Shown here: positions 12,331 to 25,394 of the stretch, in pieces | Numbering within the stretch: the stretch's first letter is position 1 | Layout: the number at the start of each line of letters is the position of its first letter | NCBI GenBank assembly: GCA_039881145.1 | Contig: JAYKKI010000006.1 | Span: 21,822,501 to 21,886,500, forward strand | DNA length: 64,000 bases | Source: Druceiella hillmani | Taxonomy: Eukaryota > Arthropoda > Insecta > Lepidoptera > Hepialidae | Direction: 5' to 3' | The notes under the pieces: model-generated | The model's input: only the letters and a program-made list of their open reading frames with translations | The model's database searches: none | What the model was told of the DNA's origin: nothing | Position numbers and translations under genes: made by a program

Positions 12331-12805
12331 CGGCGTTCCAAATCGCCTTTACGTCGCTTTTTTTAAAATTTTGAAATGGACGTATATTTCGCGCAAATGT
12401 AATATCTGCTATTCACCAAGGTGTACCCAATGTCTATTGTAAATTCATAAATTTTGACGCTTACTTTTTGTCATTTATTTTTTTACTTATACTACAACAA
12501 TAACGGTAATTTTGTAGTTAATTATCAATATAAAACTGATTGATACGGTAAAATTGGTGAGTATTTTCATAGAAATAATTCATATCACATAATGATTGTA
12601 GTAGTAAGAGTGTAAAAGATTCATTTTATTTACTCTATTTCTCTCAAAATTAAAATAAGCCATAATGCTGTGCTGTACTTTCGTTTTTACGCATCATTTT
12701 AACAACTGCTTTTAATGTCATGGAAAATTAAAATATCCCCTCTGATGATTCCTCTGGATAAACATCTTTAATCAGTGAAAGGAATAATGAAAAGAACTTT
12801 GCTGT
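12331..12805. other. No recognisable feature
   Basis: AT-rich sequence between duplicate D2 and a microsatellite; nothing recognised. Confidence 0.5.
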
Positions 12806-12831
12806 ATATGTATATATGTACACACACACAT

Positions 12832-12869
<38 letters not shown>

Positions 12870-12876
12870 GTAAATA

Positions 12877-12932
<56 letters not shown>
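12806..12932. repeat. (CA)n/(TA)n microsatellite
   Basis: A CA-rich block then (TA)n running straight into the left end of the mariner element. Confidence 0.97.
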
Positions 12933-12933
<1 letters not shown>

Positions 12934-14173
12934 TAGGGGGCGTTTTTAAGTTCGCAGAATGAAATGGTAGACCATTAGTTAAAGTGATTAACGGAATGAT
13001 AACTAGTTAAGTAACTCATTATTAATATAAATAACAAGTTTGATCATAATAGGATCATTGGTCTTTGAACTATCGTCGAACAAACAACTCAATGTGGAAG
13101 AAAGTCTGAACTATGGAAAAAATCGAGTACCGCGCCGGTATAAAATTCCTTACCAAGCAAGGAAAGTTGGTTCAAACCATACTGATGACATCCGTTTACG
13201 GGGACTATTGCCCGGGTAAAACCATGGTTTAGAAGTGGCATAGTCTCTTTAGACAGAGTAGAGACTCACTTGAAAGCGACCCACGCCCCGGTCGGCCGAT
13301 CGAAATGACTACTCCGGAAATTATTGAAAAAGTTGAAAAATTAGTATTGGAAGATACCAGACTAAAGAAGTAGCTTGAAGAGATAGTTGGAGTATCGGAA
13401 ACAACAATTTTTAAAATTCTCCATGATTATCTTAGCATGGCATAGGTCAGCGCAAGATGCGCCGCGTGGAGTACTTTCGCGCGTTTTTGGGCCTCGGTAG
13501 TGAAGACAAGGATGGGATATTGAGTCGAATTGTTACTGGAATCAAAACTTGGGTTCATCATTATGAACCTGAGTTTAAATAAGACTCAATACAGTGGCAC
13601 AAAAAAGGCATACCACCAAAAAAGGCATACCACCCAAGAAGTTTAAGGTGTCACAGCCGACTGGAAAAATCATGGCGACAGTCTTTTGGGAGAAAAAAGG
13701 GATCCTGTTGACGGATTATAAAGATAAAGGTATTCCCATAACCGGAGAACACTATGCGTTACTTCTAGAGAGGTTGAAATAAGCAATCAGTGAAAAAAGA
13801 AGGGTGAAATTGACCAAAGGTGTCCTGCTTTTGCACGACAACGCTCCAGTTCACACGAACCGCGTTGCGCTGGCCGCCCTGCGCAAGGTGGGCTTCGATA
13901 TTTTCGAACACCCACCCTACAGTCCTGACCTGGCTCCCATTGATTATTATTTGTTCCCAAACCTTTTCAAAAAGTTTTCAAGCGATGCAGAAATGAAGGA
14001 CGCAGTTTCAGTTTATTTTTCGGGCAAAGAGGAAACATTTTTCTATAAAGGTAATTGAAAGATCTGAAGAATGTATTGGGATAGCAGGTGAATATATTGA
14101 AAAAGAAAATTAATTTTGTATTTTTATTCTCACTCCTTATTCCCCATTCCGCGAACTTAAAAACGCCCCATCG
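12933..14173 (+). mobile_element. mariner (irritans-like) element, inactive
   Basis: Terminal inverted repeats of about 29 bp lie at 12933-12961 and 14145-14173. They share GGGGCGTTTTTAAGTTCGC and differ at a few outer bases and one inner base. A TA dinucleotide abuts each end (12931-12932 and 14174-14175), as expected for a mariner target duplication, although both sides lie in (TA)n so the duplication is not diagnostic. At 1241 bp it is the usual mariner length (about 1.3 kb) less small deletions. It encodes one broken transposase. Confidence 0.93.
13113..14114 (+). pseudogene. mariner transposase pseudogene
   Basis: The N-terminus from ATG 13113 encodes MEKIEYRAGIKFLTKQGK, the helix-turn-helix start typical of irritans-type mariners. 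Internal blocks include GRPIEMTTPEIIEKV, a WVHHYEPE block, TVFWEKKGILLTDYKDKG, LLHDNAPVHTN and HPPYSPDLAPIDYYLFP. The last two Asp of the triad are separated by 34 residues, confirming D,D34D. The first catalytic Asp is gone: the usual GDETW reads GIKTW (near 13538-13552). In-frame stops follow KTMV (about 13230), LKK (about 13372) and SMA (about 13443), and another follows the EPEFK block. A roughly 5-10-residue deletion precedes FSSD and a frameshift lies after FYKG. The protein would normally cut and paste the element; this copy cannot. Confidence 0.93.
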
Positions 14174-14245
<72 letters not shown>

Positions 14246-14270
14246 TATATACATATATATGTATATATAC

Positions 14271-14308
<38 letters not shown>

Positions 14309-14330
14309 GTAAATATATATACCAATGTAT
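14174..14330. repeat. (TA)n microsatellite
   Basis: Interrupted (TA)n with TG and CA variants directly abutting the right mariner end. Confidence 0.97.
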
Positions 14331-15970
14331 ACACATAAATAAGAAACAGATCCGATAGTTTTATTTTATATATAGCAGCATCTCTCCAGTCGCAACCAAA
14401 AGATGTGCTACGTGTAAACTAATCCACTTCTAATCTGAGCCTAAAGGATTTTCAGTTTCAAAGAAGTAAAAATTTAGCTAAATATTAGTCTAAAAAAACA
14501 TTAAAGCAAAAAAAAATATTACTATGCCTGTTTGTATATACTATGCCGCATGCACGACACTTCACAAAATTATTTGAATATTTCATTAGCCTTTACATAA
14601 TACTGCATTATTATGTAAAACAAAAGAATTAAAATTTTGTGAGTATTAGTTTATATAATTGTACACGACATGGTTAGATGATCAAACAGACAGCTGCACA
14701 GGACAAACAGACAGCTGTAAACAGACAGATGACAGCGCAAGCGAACGGTTAGTGTCCCTAGCGTTATAAATTCGAATTGAATCGATAATTGAAACAATTT
14801 TTTTTCGTATCAGCCTAAATGGATAACGATTAATAACTTTAATGTAATATTTTAATAACTAATCTATATCTAAAAACAACTACGTAATCATTTATCTCGC
14901 ATCAGGAACGAGCATACTAATTTCATTGGTTGGTTAAACCTCATATGATTCGTATCACAATACCAACACAAGCGCATAATTAAGCACTTTTTTCACTCAA
15001 TTGACAATAAACCTTACGATTAATAGTAAATTTACTGTATCACTCAGTGAAATTATACTGTTCGTTAAATTATTGACCATGAGTGAATAGTAAACTAGAG
15101 ACATATAGCCCAAAAATCCTAAAATATCAATTAAGCACTACGTTACAAATATGTGAGTACATCATAATATCTGAGCGCGTTAAAGTCGAGAGTATGATGG
15201 TATTTAATAATTATACGATTGTACTCATTTATTTTATTCCATAAAAATTATACGGAAATAGGCGGAGGTCTGGTATTATAGGCCAGCACCAAATTATTCT
15301 TCTTTTATTTATTTCATTGATTTTGCGCTGCATCCAAGGATTTAATGTCAATGTGAAATTAATATGACCTACATGCAATGTGGTTTCTGTGCCAGGCGTT
15401 CAATAATTACAAATCTCGTTTGTTGGTGAAAAGTCCGACGTGGAAATTCAAGCAGATTAAAGAGGTAGATATAGCGTAGTTTGATTACCGGAAAGCTCTT
15501 GATAAATTTGCTCTTTGTTGATCGGGGAAATGCAATGCTGCATATTTGGCAAATAATATTCCTTTGTAAAAACTCCAAATAATATTTCATTTGCAACATT
15601 GATGTTTTCGAAAAATACTTTTTAGGGGAAAAGAACCATAAATTGAGTGTGATACTCATTTTTCCTAACGTAGAAATTAAAAAGTCCCCGTAAGAAATTG
15701 AAAAATCTCTTAAAAAGAGTTTCTCAAATATTCATAAAATTAGTTTTGATACTTGAAAATACAAATCTTAACATTTTAGAACACAGAGTCATGCTATTTA
15801 TTTTAAGAGTATTTCATGTTTTCAAACAGTGATATCATTTGGCGCGGGGCTCGAAATAAATTTGTAAAATTTTGAGAAATAATAGTGTTATATTTAAAAT
15901 AAATTTTAATAACAATAATTGTATTTTGAATTACGAGTATTAATTCATTATTTTAATTAATTACATAACA
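14331..15970. other. Unrecognised AT-rich DNA
   Basis: No gene recognised. Three close copies of an ACAGACAG(C/A)TG motif occur at about 14685-14730. The segment at 14440-14500 (TTAGCTAAATATTAG) resembles sequence at 21300-21330, possibly a shared transposon tail. A minus-strand 96-codon frame at 15369-15659 has no recognisable family. Confidence 0.5.
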
Positions 15971-15971
15971 G

Positions 15972-16067
<96 letters not shown>
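15971..16067. repeat. (TA)n microsatellite
   Basis: About 95 bp of nearly pure (TA)n with a short GTATG interruption. Confidence 0.97.
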
Positions 16068-16068
<1 letters not shown>

Positions 16069-17520
16069 CTCTAATATAAAAGAAATCCCCCAATTTAATC
16101 AAATGTATTTACCCCAAAAATGGATAACATGATTTACCTTTTATATTCATTTAGTACGTATATCGGTCCGTTCAAATTTTATATAAGGTAGTTAAAAATT
16201 TAGCTAAATATCATACATGTTTAATTTAGTATATATCTTATTTAAAAAAAAACACTAGAAATTATGAAAGTAGAAAATTATTTACGAAAGTATACACGAG
16301 GAGAAATGAAAAAACCTAGGAATACAAGTATGAGAGGATGAAAAAAAATAGAGCCTTATAGTAACTATTTCCTACCTTTGAGATAAATATTATACAGCGC
16401 GAATAAGAAGAATATTTTTTAATGTTAAGTTTTAAAATAATCACTCATACCAAAATGTATTAAAATTGCATTCATATAATTAGCTTTGTTTTAATCAATG
16501 ACCGTAAAAAATACTAATTCTGTCACTTTGGCGCTTATATCGCTTAGTATATGTTAGAACCATTCTTAACAACACCAGTGGCGACACTCTCCGTCACGAA
16601 CTGATATTTCGCTGAGAGTAAAATTATATACGTTACAATCGAATTAGCCGGATATCGCTAGATGACGCTGGTGGACAGAAGTAAAAAAATATTCAAATAT
16701 GAAAAAAATTATTTATGTCATAAATTTTGAACTTTGAAGTGTAATTAAACTTTAAAATATTTATTAATTTTTTTTTAATATTACAAATATTAAACTGATA
16801 CATTTTATTTGTGTTTATACTTATTATATTTTTACAATGCTGAATTGAATTAAATAGCTTTACTTTTGTTGTATATTTATTTTTAAGTTTTAATAATAAA
16901 ATAATTTAAAAAATCAATAATATTTAAAGTGATTAATATACATTCAAACAAAAAATGTAAATTATATTATTCAAATAAAATTTCTGTATTTTAAATAAAC
17001 ATGTAATAGTGTTGGATGAGTTTATTTAACTTCATATATTTTTTATAACATCAGCGGCGTTCAGTTTATATTTAAAAATAGTTTACAACTTAATTTTTGT
17101 TTGAAAACATTTTAAATGGTTATACAGGTAGGAAAATAAAACTACATATAAATATAAATTTTCCTTTGAAATAGGAAGATTTATATTTTGAGTTTTATAC
17201 TTACCTATAGTCTATTCCACGTAAGTATCATATGTCGTGTGTCTCATATGAAATAGGTCAATGTATGATATGGGAGGGTAAGAAGAAATCAATTATTTAT
17301 TAAATTCTTATATTAAGCAAGTGTTTAAACCTAATATAAAAATGCACATACAAAACTTTGAGTTTGTAATAAACTGACGAGAGGCTGGCAATACTTCCTC
17401 TGCAAAAGTACGTAAACATAAAATAATGTTTTTTAACTATTAATTGGTGATACATTTTGAATGCAAGTGTACAACTTGTAACGCAGTCACAGTATAAAAT
17501 ATTAAAGAGAAAATATATAT
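16068..17520. other. Unrecognised AT-rich DNA
   Basis: No gene recognised. A less AT-rich patch at 16555-16680 holds CACCAGTGGCGACACTC and CGCTAGATGACGCTGG. These resemble, in opposite orientations, the AGATGGCGCTAGTG motif at 19485. Confidence 0.5.
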
Positions 17521-17525
17521 AATAC

Positions 17526-17690
17526 ATTATAATCTATAATACATATAATACAGAATGCGCGACAACACCATTCAAATATATATGTATATATATATTTGAA
17601 TGGTGTTGTCGCGCATTCTGTATTATATGTATTATAGATTATAATATATATAATACAGAATGCGCGACAACACCATTCAAATATATATAT
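17526..17690. repeat. Perfect 58-bp-arm palindrome plus third arm copy
   Basis: Arms 17526-17583 and 17588-17645 are exact reverse complements around the loop GTAT. A third copy of about 43 bp follows in direct orientation (about 17648-17690). The non-TA core of each copy starts CAGAATGCGCGACAACACC. A (TA)n tract follows at 17693-17744. No coding function. A hairpin-capable replication product, an inverted MITE core or an assembly artefact would all give this pattern. Confidence 0.95.
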
Positions 17691-17692
17691 AC

Positions 17693-17700
17693 ATATAATA

Positions 17701-17744
<44 letters not shown>
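17693..17744. repeat. (TA)n microsatellite
   Basis: (TA)n tract directly after the palindromic repeat. Confidence 0.95.
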
Positions 17745-17747
<3 letters not shown>

Positions 17748-18014
17748 ATAAAATAATTTCTTTTTTTTCAATTACGTAATAAAAATTTTAAATACATGGA
17801 TATAAACTTAGAAATCACTGTATTAGCATATACTAATTTTAAATACTAAAATTCGGATAACCTGTTATTTACCAATTAGAAAAAAACGAAAAATTTAAAT
17901 TTCTAAAAATTTTCATATTATTTTCACGGATACTATTAGGTGAAACTATGATACATTAGTTATTTTTAAAGAAACAACCTAGAATTCGTCATACAAATCT
18001 TTCTAAGATATTGG

Positions 18015-18769
18015 CATAATTATAGTCTGAATTCAATATGCGATATATATCTGGCCAATATGAGACACTTGCGCTCAACGTCATATATATTGTTGGACTT
18101 CCTAATTCTTCATCCATATATACAAACTCGCATACCAATATAAGCTAGATAACCTCAAATTAGCATTGTGTTATACAATATTGGTTCACGCTGCAGTAAT
18201 CCTTAGTGCTGTTCGATTGTTCAATATTATACGCATGGGAATTTTTTCTGCCACAAATAAGCCAATTTTGCAAAGCTGTCCAACGCATTAGACTATTAAA
18301 CGCAGAAAATAGAAATCTTGGATGTTTAGCGAATCTGTCATCCTCACACATCATGAAAAATTTAAAGTACTCATTATTATAAATTTTACAAATTCGTGTG
18401 TCAAAGGTCACCTTTACCAGTAAGAATTAAGTTGGAAATGCAATGGTCAAGGTATAACAAGAAAACCATAATTTTTTTCCTGAATATGCAATAGCTATTT
18501 ACTACTTTTCGATTATATTGGAAGGTCACCATTGGGGTTCCTGATTCATAAATATTATCACACAATATATTTTGATCAACATCTTCCGTATCTAAATTAA
18601 ATGAAATATGTTGTTTTTCTTGACTTAATACAATTTCTTGAAAAACACGTTCAGTATCCAGTAAACATTTTAAATTATTTTCACAAATAGTAATACCACT
18701 ATACCAAGAATTATTTCTTTTAAGATATTCCAAAGCAGTCTCAACATTATTACGGTTTACAATACCCAT
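18015..18769 (-). pseudogene. Helitron Rep/helicase N-terminal region remnant
   Basis: On the minus strand the first segment (18769 to about 18410) includes NVETALEYLKRNNSWYSGI and YESGTPMVTF and ends near LTGKGDL. The second (about 18405 to 18230) contains YFKFFMMCEDDRFAKHPRF, FNSLMRWTALQ and RKN. A third (about 18120 to 18030) reads ELGSPTIYMTLSASVSYWPD. This order matches the Helitron-like N-terminal region of rolling-circle transposases: ALxYLKxxNPxY, FPTLFPTGKGD, YFKHLMxYxDGRFAxHPRFRFFALN, LGxPTLFFTLSAADxxWPDL. Segments are in shifted frames with stops between, and the Rep HUH and helicase motifs are missing. It is a dead fragment; Helitron termini were not found. Confidence 0.75.
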
Positions 18770-19397
18770 TCGTTACAATACCCGTAAGTATCGTAAAAGT
18801 ATACTTTGAAATATTGTCAATAGAATGAGGTAAGGTGGCAGTAAAAACTGTAATGTCTTGTTGACTTGTCCACTATATATAACACAAGCTAAAATACGTC
18901 TTCGTGGGATTTTGCTGGGATAATAACAAATTTAAAATTGTTAAAATTATTTCATTTTAGATGATTAAAAATATTTTTAACATCCGAAGTTGGTTAAATA
19001 CCGGTACAATTTGTACTGTCCAAATAAAATTGAAAAAACTAACTTTATATTTTTGAATGTAGATCGATTCAGTTTCATGTAATGATCATGTTATTGAAGG
19101 TATAGAATGAAAAATCTAAACAGTAGAAGTTGGTGAACAAAAAACAGTTCAAGGTTAAAACTTGTTAAAGCTTAAAATATTTGTAAAATTTAAACTTCAT
19201 CCTGTTAAAACTTAAGTAAAAAATATTAACCTAACTTTCAATTTTAATATATACTATCTATCTTAAATTCTATAGGTATTTGCCTGTTCACGTACATACA
19301 TCCACAATTTTGTAATTCAGCACCTTTCTATATCTTGGTTTATTTAATTTATGTAGTCAATCACAACTTACTGTCCTTTCGTTTACAACATAAAAAC
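18770..19397. other. No recognisable feature
   Basis: AT-rich sequence upstream of the Helitron remnant; no further Helitron blocks recognised. Confidence 0.5.
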
Positions 19398-19625
19398 ACG
19401 TATCACATTTACATTTTGTTAGTATACATTCTTTCAAGAAATATTACATATCTGCATGCCCTATTAATTTTGTTATTTTTAACAGATGGCGCTAGTGACA
19501 CTCTAGTTAATAAAAACATTCACGCATCACGTTTCGATTTTGTAATTAAACACACTATTAGTATGACACATCTTCATGCACGCTTTGTTAAATGCGTAAT
19601 TTTCTAACAGATAGCGCTAGTAACC
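19398..19625 (+). repeat. Diverged two-copy tandem repeat with AGATGGCGC motif
   Basis: Two units of about 115-120 bp (about 19398-19510 and 19520-19625) share ATCAC(A/G)TTT, ATTTTGT, CTGCATGC against TTCATGCAC, and end in TTAACAGATGGCGCTAGTGAC and CTAACAGATAGCGCTAGTAAC. The motif resembles the AGRKGGCGC core bound by insect CTCF; that link is inference. The minus-strand element at 19930 (CAGCGCCATATGG) may be another degenerate copy. Confidence 0.6.
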
Positions 19626-19639
19626 ATATGCTAGTATTG

Positions 19640-21845
19640 AGCATCGTTGTTTTGTATTTATTTTTATAATTTATTAAAATGTTTAAATACAAAAATAACA
19701 ATAGATAACAAATCTGAGCATGACTTTAAATGAATATGTTAAATTTCAAATCTCGAGGTGTGATAGTTTTTTTCGTAAAGTGTTCTACAAAACTGTACGG
19801 GTTGTGGAATAGTGTTATTACATTTACAAAATTTTTTTAAAATACACCAAAAAATTCCAAAATGAATGTGACGAAAATAGTGAGAAATCAGGGAAAGAAA
19901 GCTAATAGGTACCGTGCAAGATGCTATCAGCGCCATATGGTGACAAATTAAATAACTTTTGATAAAACTGCTGTAATTTGTTTGGTGTAAAGTCTCCATA
20001 GCGTTCATTTTGTAATCAATCAAGTTTATTTAGCATACCTACATACACAGCATTTTGTGTTGTGCAAAAGCATTTTAATACAGCGTAAAAAGTGAGCACT
20101 ATACTCTATATATCATCATATATATTAATACGCTAAGGTTAAGAAGTTACTCTCCCTTTTTAGAAAAAACCTCACAACTAATCCACATAAATTATATATC
20201 ATTTTATAGATAATTGCTTGCTCTACCGGCATCCACAACTAAAACATTTATTATTGCTATTGTTTTTGCAAATTATGCTTCGAAGGTTTTTATTGGAAAA
20301 CCATTTTTTATGAATACACCTTATGCCTTACGTCATGCTCTTAAAATATCTTTAACAGTCCGAACGAGTATAACGCAAAATAAAACAGCTGAGTATATAT
20401 ATATGAACATTATCCTTGAATTTCGAGAGCATTTCCATTGTCAGAGAGACGGACATTGTCTCGAAGGAGACAAAGCGAATCTTGTCCCTTTCCTCATTTG
20501 GGAAAAATTGCTGAATTTATTTTTTATTTCAGAGTTGATTGACACGGGTCAAGTTCGAAAATATATTAGTCATCACTTCGTTGCTGAGTGAAATATTATC
20601 TTTTGTATAGGCATATTTTTCTTCCATTTATTTTAGTGCATTGTATGTGGTTATATAAAGTATGTATTAACACCAAACTTCCTTAAACAACGTTGATGAA
20701 CTTTGCTTTAAGACGCCTATGAAAATATTATATTACAATTTTAAAAACAAAACTAATCCTTTAACATTTTTTAACTGAAATTCTTTTTGGAGAAAAAATA
20801 GGTTGCAGATTTACGTCATAAGTTTTAATGCTGAATTTTATTATGTACCGACATGAAAATAAATTTCAAGCCTTTTACATATGTCGCTTGATGAACAAAA
20901 AAATGACTTCATTTTTATAATTCTATTTTATTAATTATACGTTAGTATGTCTTTTTATTTCTAGAAAGAGTGATATTTTCCAAAAAATCAAAATCGTTGA
21001 ATTTATATGCTTCGCATTAAATATCTTAAACACATAATCTCACAATACTTGGTAAATATCGCTCAGAAGCAAGGAGTATTCTAGTCTACACGTATAATAA
21101 ATATCGTACAAAAACCGAGACTGTATATTGAACATTTTTCAGTAAAACTAAATGCTACCTACCAAAGACAAGCTACTAAGTTTAGAACAACAGTTTTTAG
21201 AATTTATATCGGTCAGCCTGTCTGTTTGTCCTAGCGCATCTTCATAGTGTATGTTAAACTCAGCAACGGTTGAATCGATTTGAATGCAGTTTTCAGTGAT
21301 GTGTTTAGCTAATATTTAGGCTTAGTTTTATTTTAATCGGTTCACAATTTAAAAAAAAGATACGTCAATGTTCAGTTTATGTTCGTTGTGCACTCTAATA
21401 TCAGAACGTGCGGAACTGATTCGGCATCTATACGGATTTTAGTACACTCTATGCTGATAAGAGTTCTGAGACAAGGACAAAAATTCTTGATAATTTTTCT
21501 TACTCCCAATTCCACGCCAACGAAGTTACGAGCACAGCCAGTTAAGGAATAAAACTCATTACATAGTGATTCTTTTTAACTATATACAAATTTTAATATT
21601 TTTATAGACCATGTAAATAAACATTTCAATCTAATACATCTTGCACAAGCGTAAAATATTGTAAATTTCTTATAAAGAAATATAAAATTCAGAACAATTT
21701 CAGGAGGTTTAGATAATTATCGAGCAATACAGTTCTTTTATAATTTGGACTTCAGCAATTTGGGAGGTGGGGGAAGTGTAGAACCTATTTTTGCGAATCT
21801 TTTCGACAATATCTTCTTAAACTGTCTTACATAAAACAAAACAAT
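19640..21845. other. Unrecognised DNA; possible transposon tail at 21180-21360
   Basis: No gene recognised. A 125-codon frame at 20214-20591 starts with TTG and matches nothing I know. The 21180-21360 block contains CTGTCTGTTTGTCCTAGCGC and CAACGGTTGAATCGATTTGAAT, wording typical of insect retrotransposon 3' tails, but no coding part accompanies it. Confidence 0.45.
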
Positions 21846-21847
21846 AT

Positions 21848-21857
21848 ACATATATAT

Positions 21858-21899
<42 letters not shown>

Positions 21900-21902
21900 T
21901 AC
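21848..21902. repeat. (TA)n microsatellite
   Basis: Interrupted (TA)n tract. Confidence 0.95.
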
Positions 21903-24541
21903 TCCTTTTTTTATAGTCATTAACATTTTTTATAGGCATCAACCTACATCTTATATTTCAATACATGTAAAAAATGTGGCAAATTAGCAAGATTACTCTG
22001 CTTAGCGATCGATAATGAAATTTGATTTTTCTAACTATCCCATCATTTGCATAATTTTACATAAAAAGGATAAAAAAAAGGAAATCAAATCAATTTCAAG
22101 GCCAACTTTGTTTACATTTCGTAAATTAAAATTATTGCCACTTATAAATCTTTAACATCCATTCATTATTCTCTCAAATATTAAAGTTGATAAAAAATAT
22201 AATTTTCGATTTTAAAAATAAACTGGTCGAAATATCTATTAATAAAAATTTGTTTCATTTGTCGTTTGGATAAATTATTATTCGCTTCTTATTAATAAAA
22301 TAATATTAATTTTAATCGCTTATTTCAAATTCAGTCTTTATGGATTATTTATTATGGCAACCCTGACACATTTCCACTGATTAGATACTTTTCAATGGTT
22401 AGTTTGACATAACAGTTGTTAGGTTTAATGCAATTTTATTCTGTTACATGATTTGTTATTTGTGATATCGAGTGAGTAAAATTACGAATATTATGTCGTT
22501 TTTTTAGTGCTGGTGGAACATGGTATTAGTATGCAAAATGTCATTATAATAGCCCTATATCATTACATCGAACGTTATCCGACAACAAAGTCTTGTTACG
22601 ATCTATTCAATACAGGAGGATAACCCGTAATTTCAGTGATATCAGGTGATACTTCTCCAACAATATTGGTAAACATGGAACAAAATGTGCTAACTCATTT
22701 TATAAGGAAGTAAAATTAAAATATCAGACGCACGACGTAGATAATTTAATTCAAAATTATTTTCATCGGCTGCGAAAGTGGCGGGGAAGGTACTCAACAT
22801 GGAAACGGAACATAAAATTTAGGTACGTGTAAATACTAAATACATTATAAAACAAAATTATTTGTATTTTAAATACTATGTACGCGTGTTTAAGAAACTA
22901 TGTTTTTTGAAACGGATAAGTGACATTTCATTTTTATACTTGACAGTTTGCAATAGGCGAACAACTTAATTATTTTTTATAATCTAGGCTAGTTGGAAAA
23001 ATAACATGTTTTCGGATTACACATATGATTAATGGGACAGGTGTTTGAAGTGACAAAGTTTCCTTCAAATACATATTGTGAATATATACTTATATTTGTA
23101 CTCTAGACGAAGACAATTTTTCCTGAGAAGTCTACAGTTACGTGCTGTTACATCTGTACTATCTAGATATAATGCTTACATAGCACCACTTTTATGATTC
23201 TTATATTAACATGGTAAGATCACTTCGGTCCTCAGAGCATTAATTTACCATAATGAATTTCTTTTCCCAAGCTCGTCAGCAAACTCCACTTCTCCTCTAT
23301 AATTCTCTATAGAAGGAAGCTCGTGGAGTTCAGGCCATCTCGGTTCAATTCAGTTCTTTTAGTCCGCATCAGTCATAATCCAGATACAAATCGCAATCAA
23401 ATCTAATTAAATATTTAGTAATATATTAAATATTTCAAGAATAAATTGCACTTTTAAAAATTAAATTTGAAAGTCATCAAAACAGTGCGAAAGAAAAAAA
23501 AATTTAAAAAAAAGAATTTATGAATATTAGGCTTACCATCTAAATTAACTTTGTTAAGCAAAACTTCCTGTTTTAATTTTTTGCACTGATGGATACTTAA
23601 CTTTTTACATGCAAAAGTGGCGTAGTTAAATAATTAGTTTCGAAATGCAGTAGTGGCCGATTATTTGGTCTTTTATTATATTTCTTCATAAACATTGTTT
23701 ATGAAGTATTATTTTGGTTATCTTTTTGTTATTTATCCACTCGTTTAGTTAGCTAGTATACTTTGAAATAATTAAATGAAACTAAAAATTCATCGTTAGG
23801 TCCTAAAAGTGGCTTGATCCTTGCAGTATAAAAATATAAAAACTTTTCTATTACCAAATGTAATTTCTTCGAAGCTTTAATTCTCTTTGTACTCCTAACT
23901 TTATTGAAAAATTTAAAAATATAATTTATTATATCAACCATTAAAATAAAACAGCTCAAACAATTTTTTTATCTGCGCTATTAGCTGCTTCACGTAAATA
24001 TTTCCCAGAATATAAATTACACTAATGAAACTGAACATCACGTGAAACGTGATACATTTTATTTCAAAAACTTTCAAAATTTCATACACAAGGTTAAGGA
24101 AATATGAGCGCAATATAAAGCTCTAAAAAATCCAGAACAAGCTACAACTTTGAATTGCCCAATAAGCTATCACGTACGAGATTTATATCACAAACAGAGC
24201 ATTTGTAAGGTCTGTGTTGATGTATGCGCTTCAAACGTGACGTGTTATGGAGATTACTTTCAATCCAGATTACGTTTTTGGAGAAATTGGGGAAAGATGG
24301 ATACGTAATTTTAAAAAAAAGTTTTCTAGGTTTAGAAACAATTAATCATTAAATTAGTTAAATTAATATATTTTATAGAACTTATATCGTACTTTTTAGT
24401 GTTCTACAGTGAAACAAAGAACTGTTATAACTTTGTAATGCTCCTTAATTTTTCTTCCTGTCCTCACAATTCCTACAGTTTCAAATTTATGTGCATGAAA
24501 TTTAGTGAGTACACGCTTCAGTGACATTATAATAATAATAA

Positions 24542-24578
24542 GTAATAAATTAACTCCCCATCGGAGTTAATTTATTAC
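24542..24578. repeat. Perfect 16-bp-arm hairpin
   Basis: GTAATAAATTAACTCC (24542-24557) pairs exactly with 24563-24578 around a 5-nt loop. Confidence 0.9.
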
Positions 24579-25394
24579 GTAGCGAACTATGTGGAAAATA
24601 ATTCGAATGGGGAATTAGATTTCTTTCATTTCTCATTCTTAAGTCTTGTTATTGAAACATTAATGATGTGCAACGTGCTCTCCTCTAATTTTTCAACTGC
24701 TCATCTTCAAAAATAGTTGTAGAAATAAAATATGACATTTGTGCAATCAAACGGCATACACATTCTAAACGAAATACCAGATTTAAATTTTGTTCAAGTC
24801 CTAAAAATATATCCCATATTATTTTCTCTTTGAATTGGGTTGCTAAATATATAATAAATTCATCTCTTCTTGACGTATATTATATATCGACGTTTGTAAT
24901 ACCTTTAAAACTGAAATCTTTTTAAGCCTTCTTTTAGTAGAATTTTCAATAGATATTAACCGGCTTTTCATTTCTATTAAAATTGTTTGATATGAGTAAA
25001 TAAATTATGTTGATTACTCCTCTTTTCTGACAACTATCGAATTTTTGGAATTCAGCTATCCAAATAACATCAGTTCTTAAGATGTATTGAGTTTAAAAAA
25101 CATTTCTTGGTTCACATTTTTTTAGATAACCTTGATACTTTTTTCCTATAGCTTAATGTCTCTGACAATATTTTATGCGAAATCATTAATTACTACAGAG
25201 CCGTATTCTTTATATGACATTTAACATTACACGATACTGACACTTTATATTGCATGATAAAAGTGACACTTCAAAATAAAAAAAGGAACGAAACTCAAAG
25301 GAAAACATAATAAATACATTTTGTTCCTAAGAACCTACATGTAAATACAAATGACCATTTATTGCCTATTAAGTAATTAATACGTATAGAATAT

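Noticed and set aside
20214..20591. 125-codon ORF as a gene
   Set aside because: Starts with TTG, no known motif, composition similar to its surroundings, no splice or promoter context.
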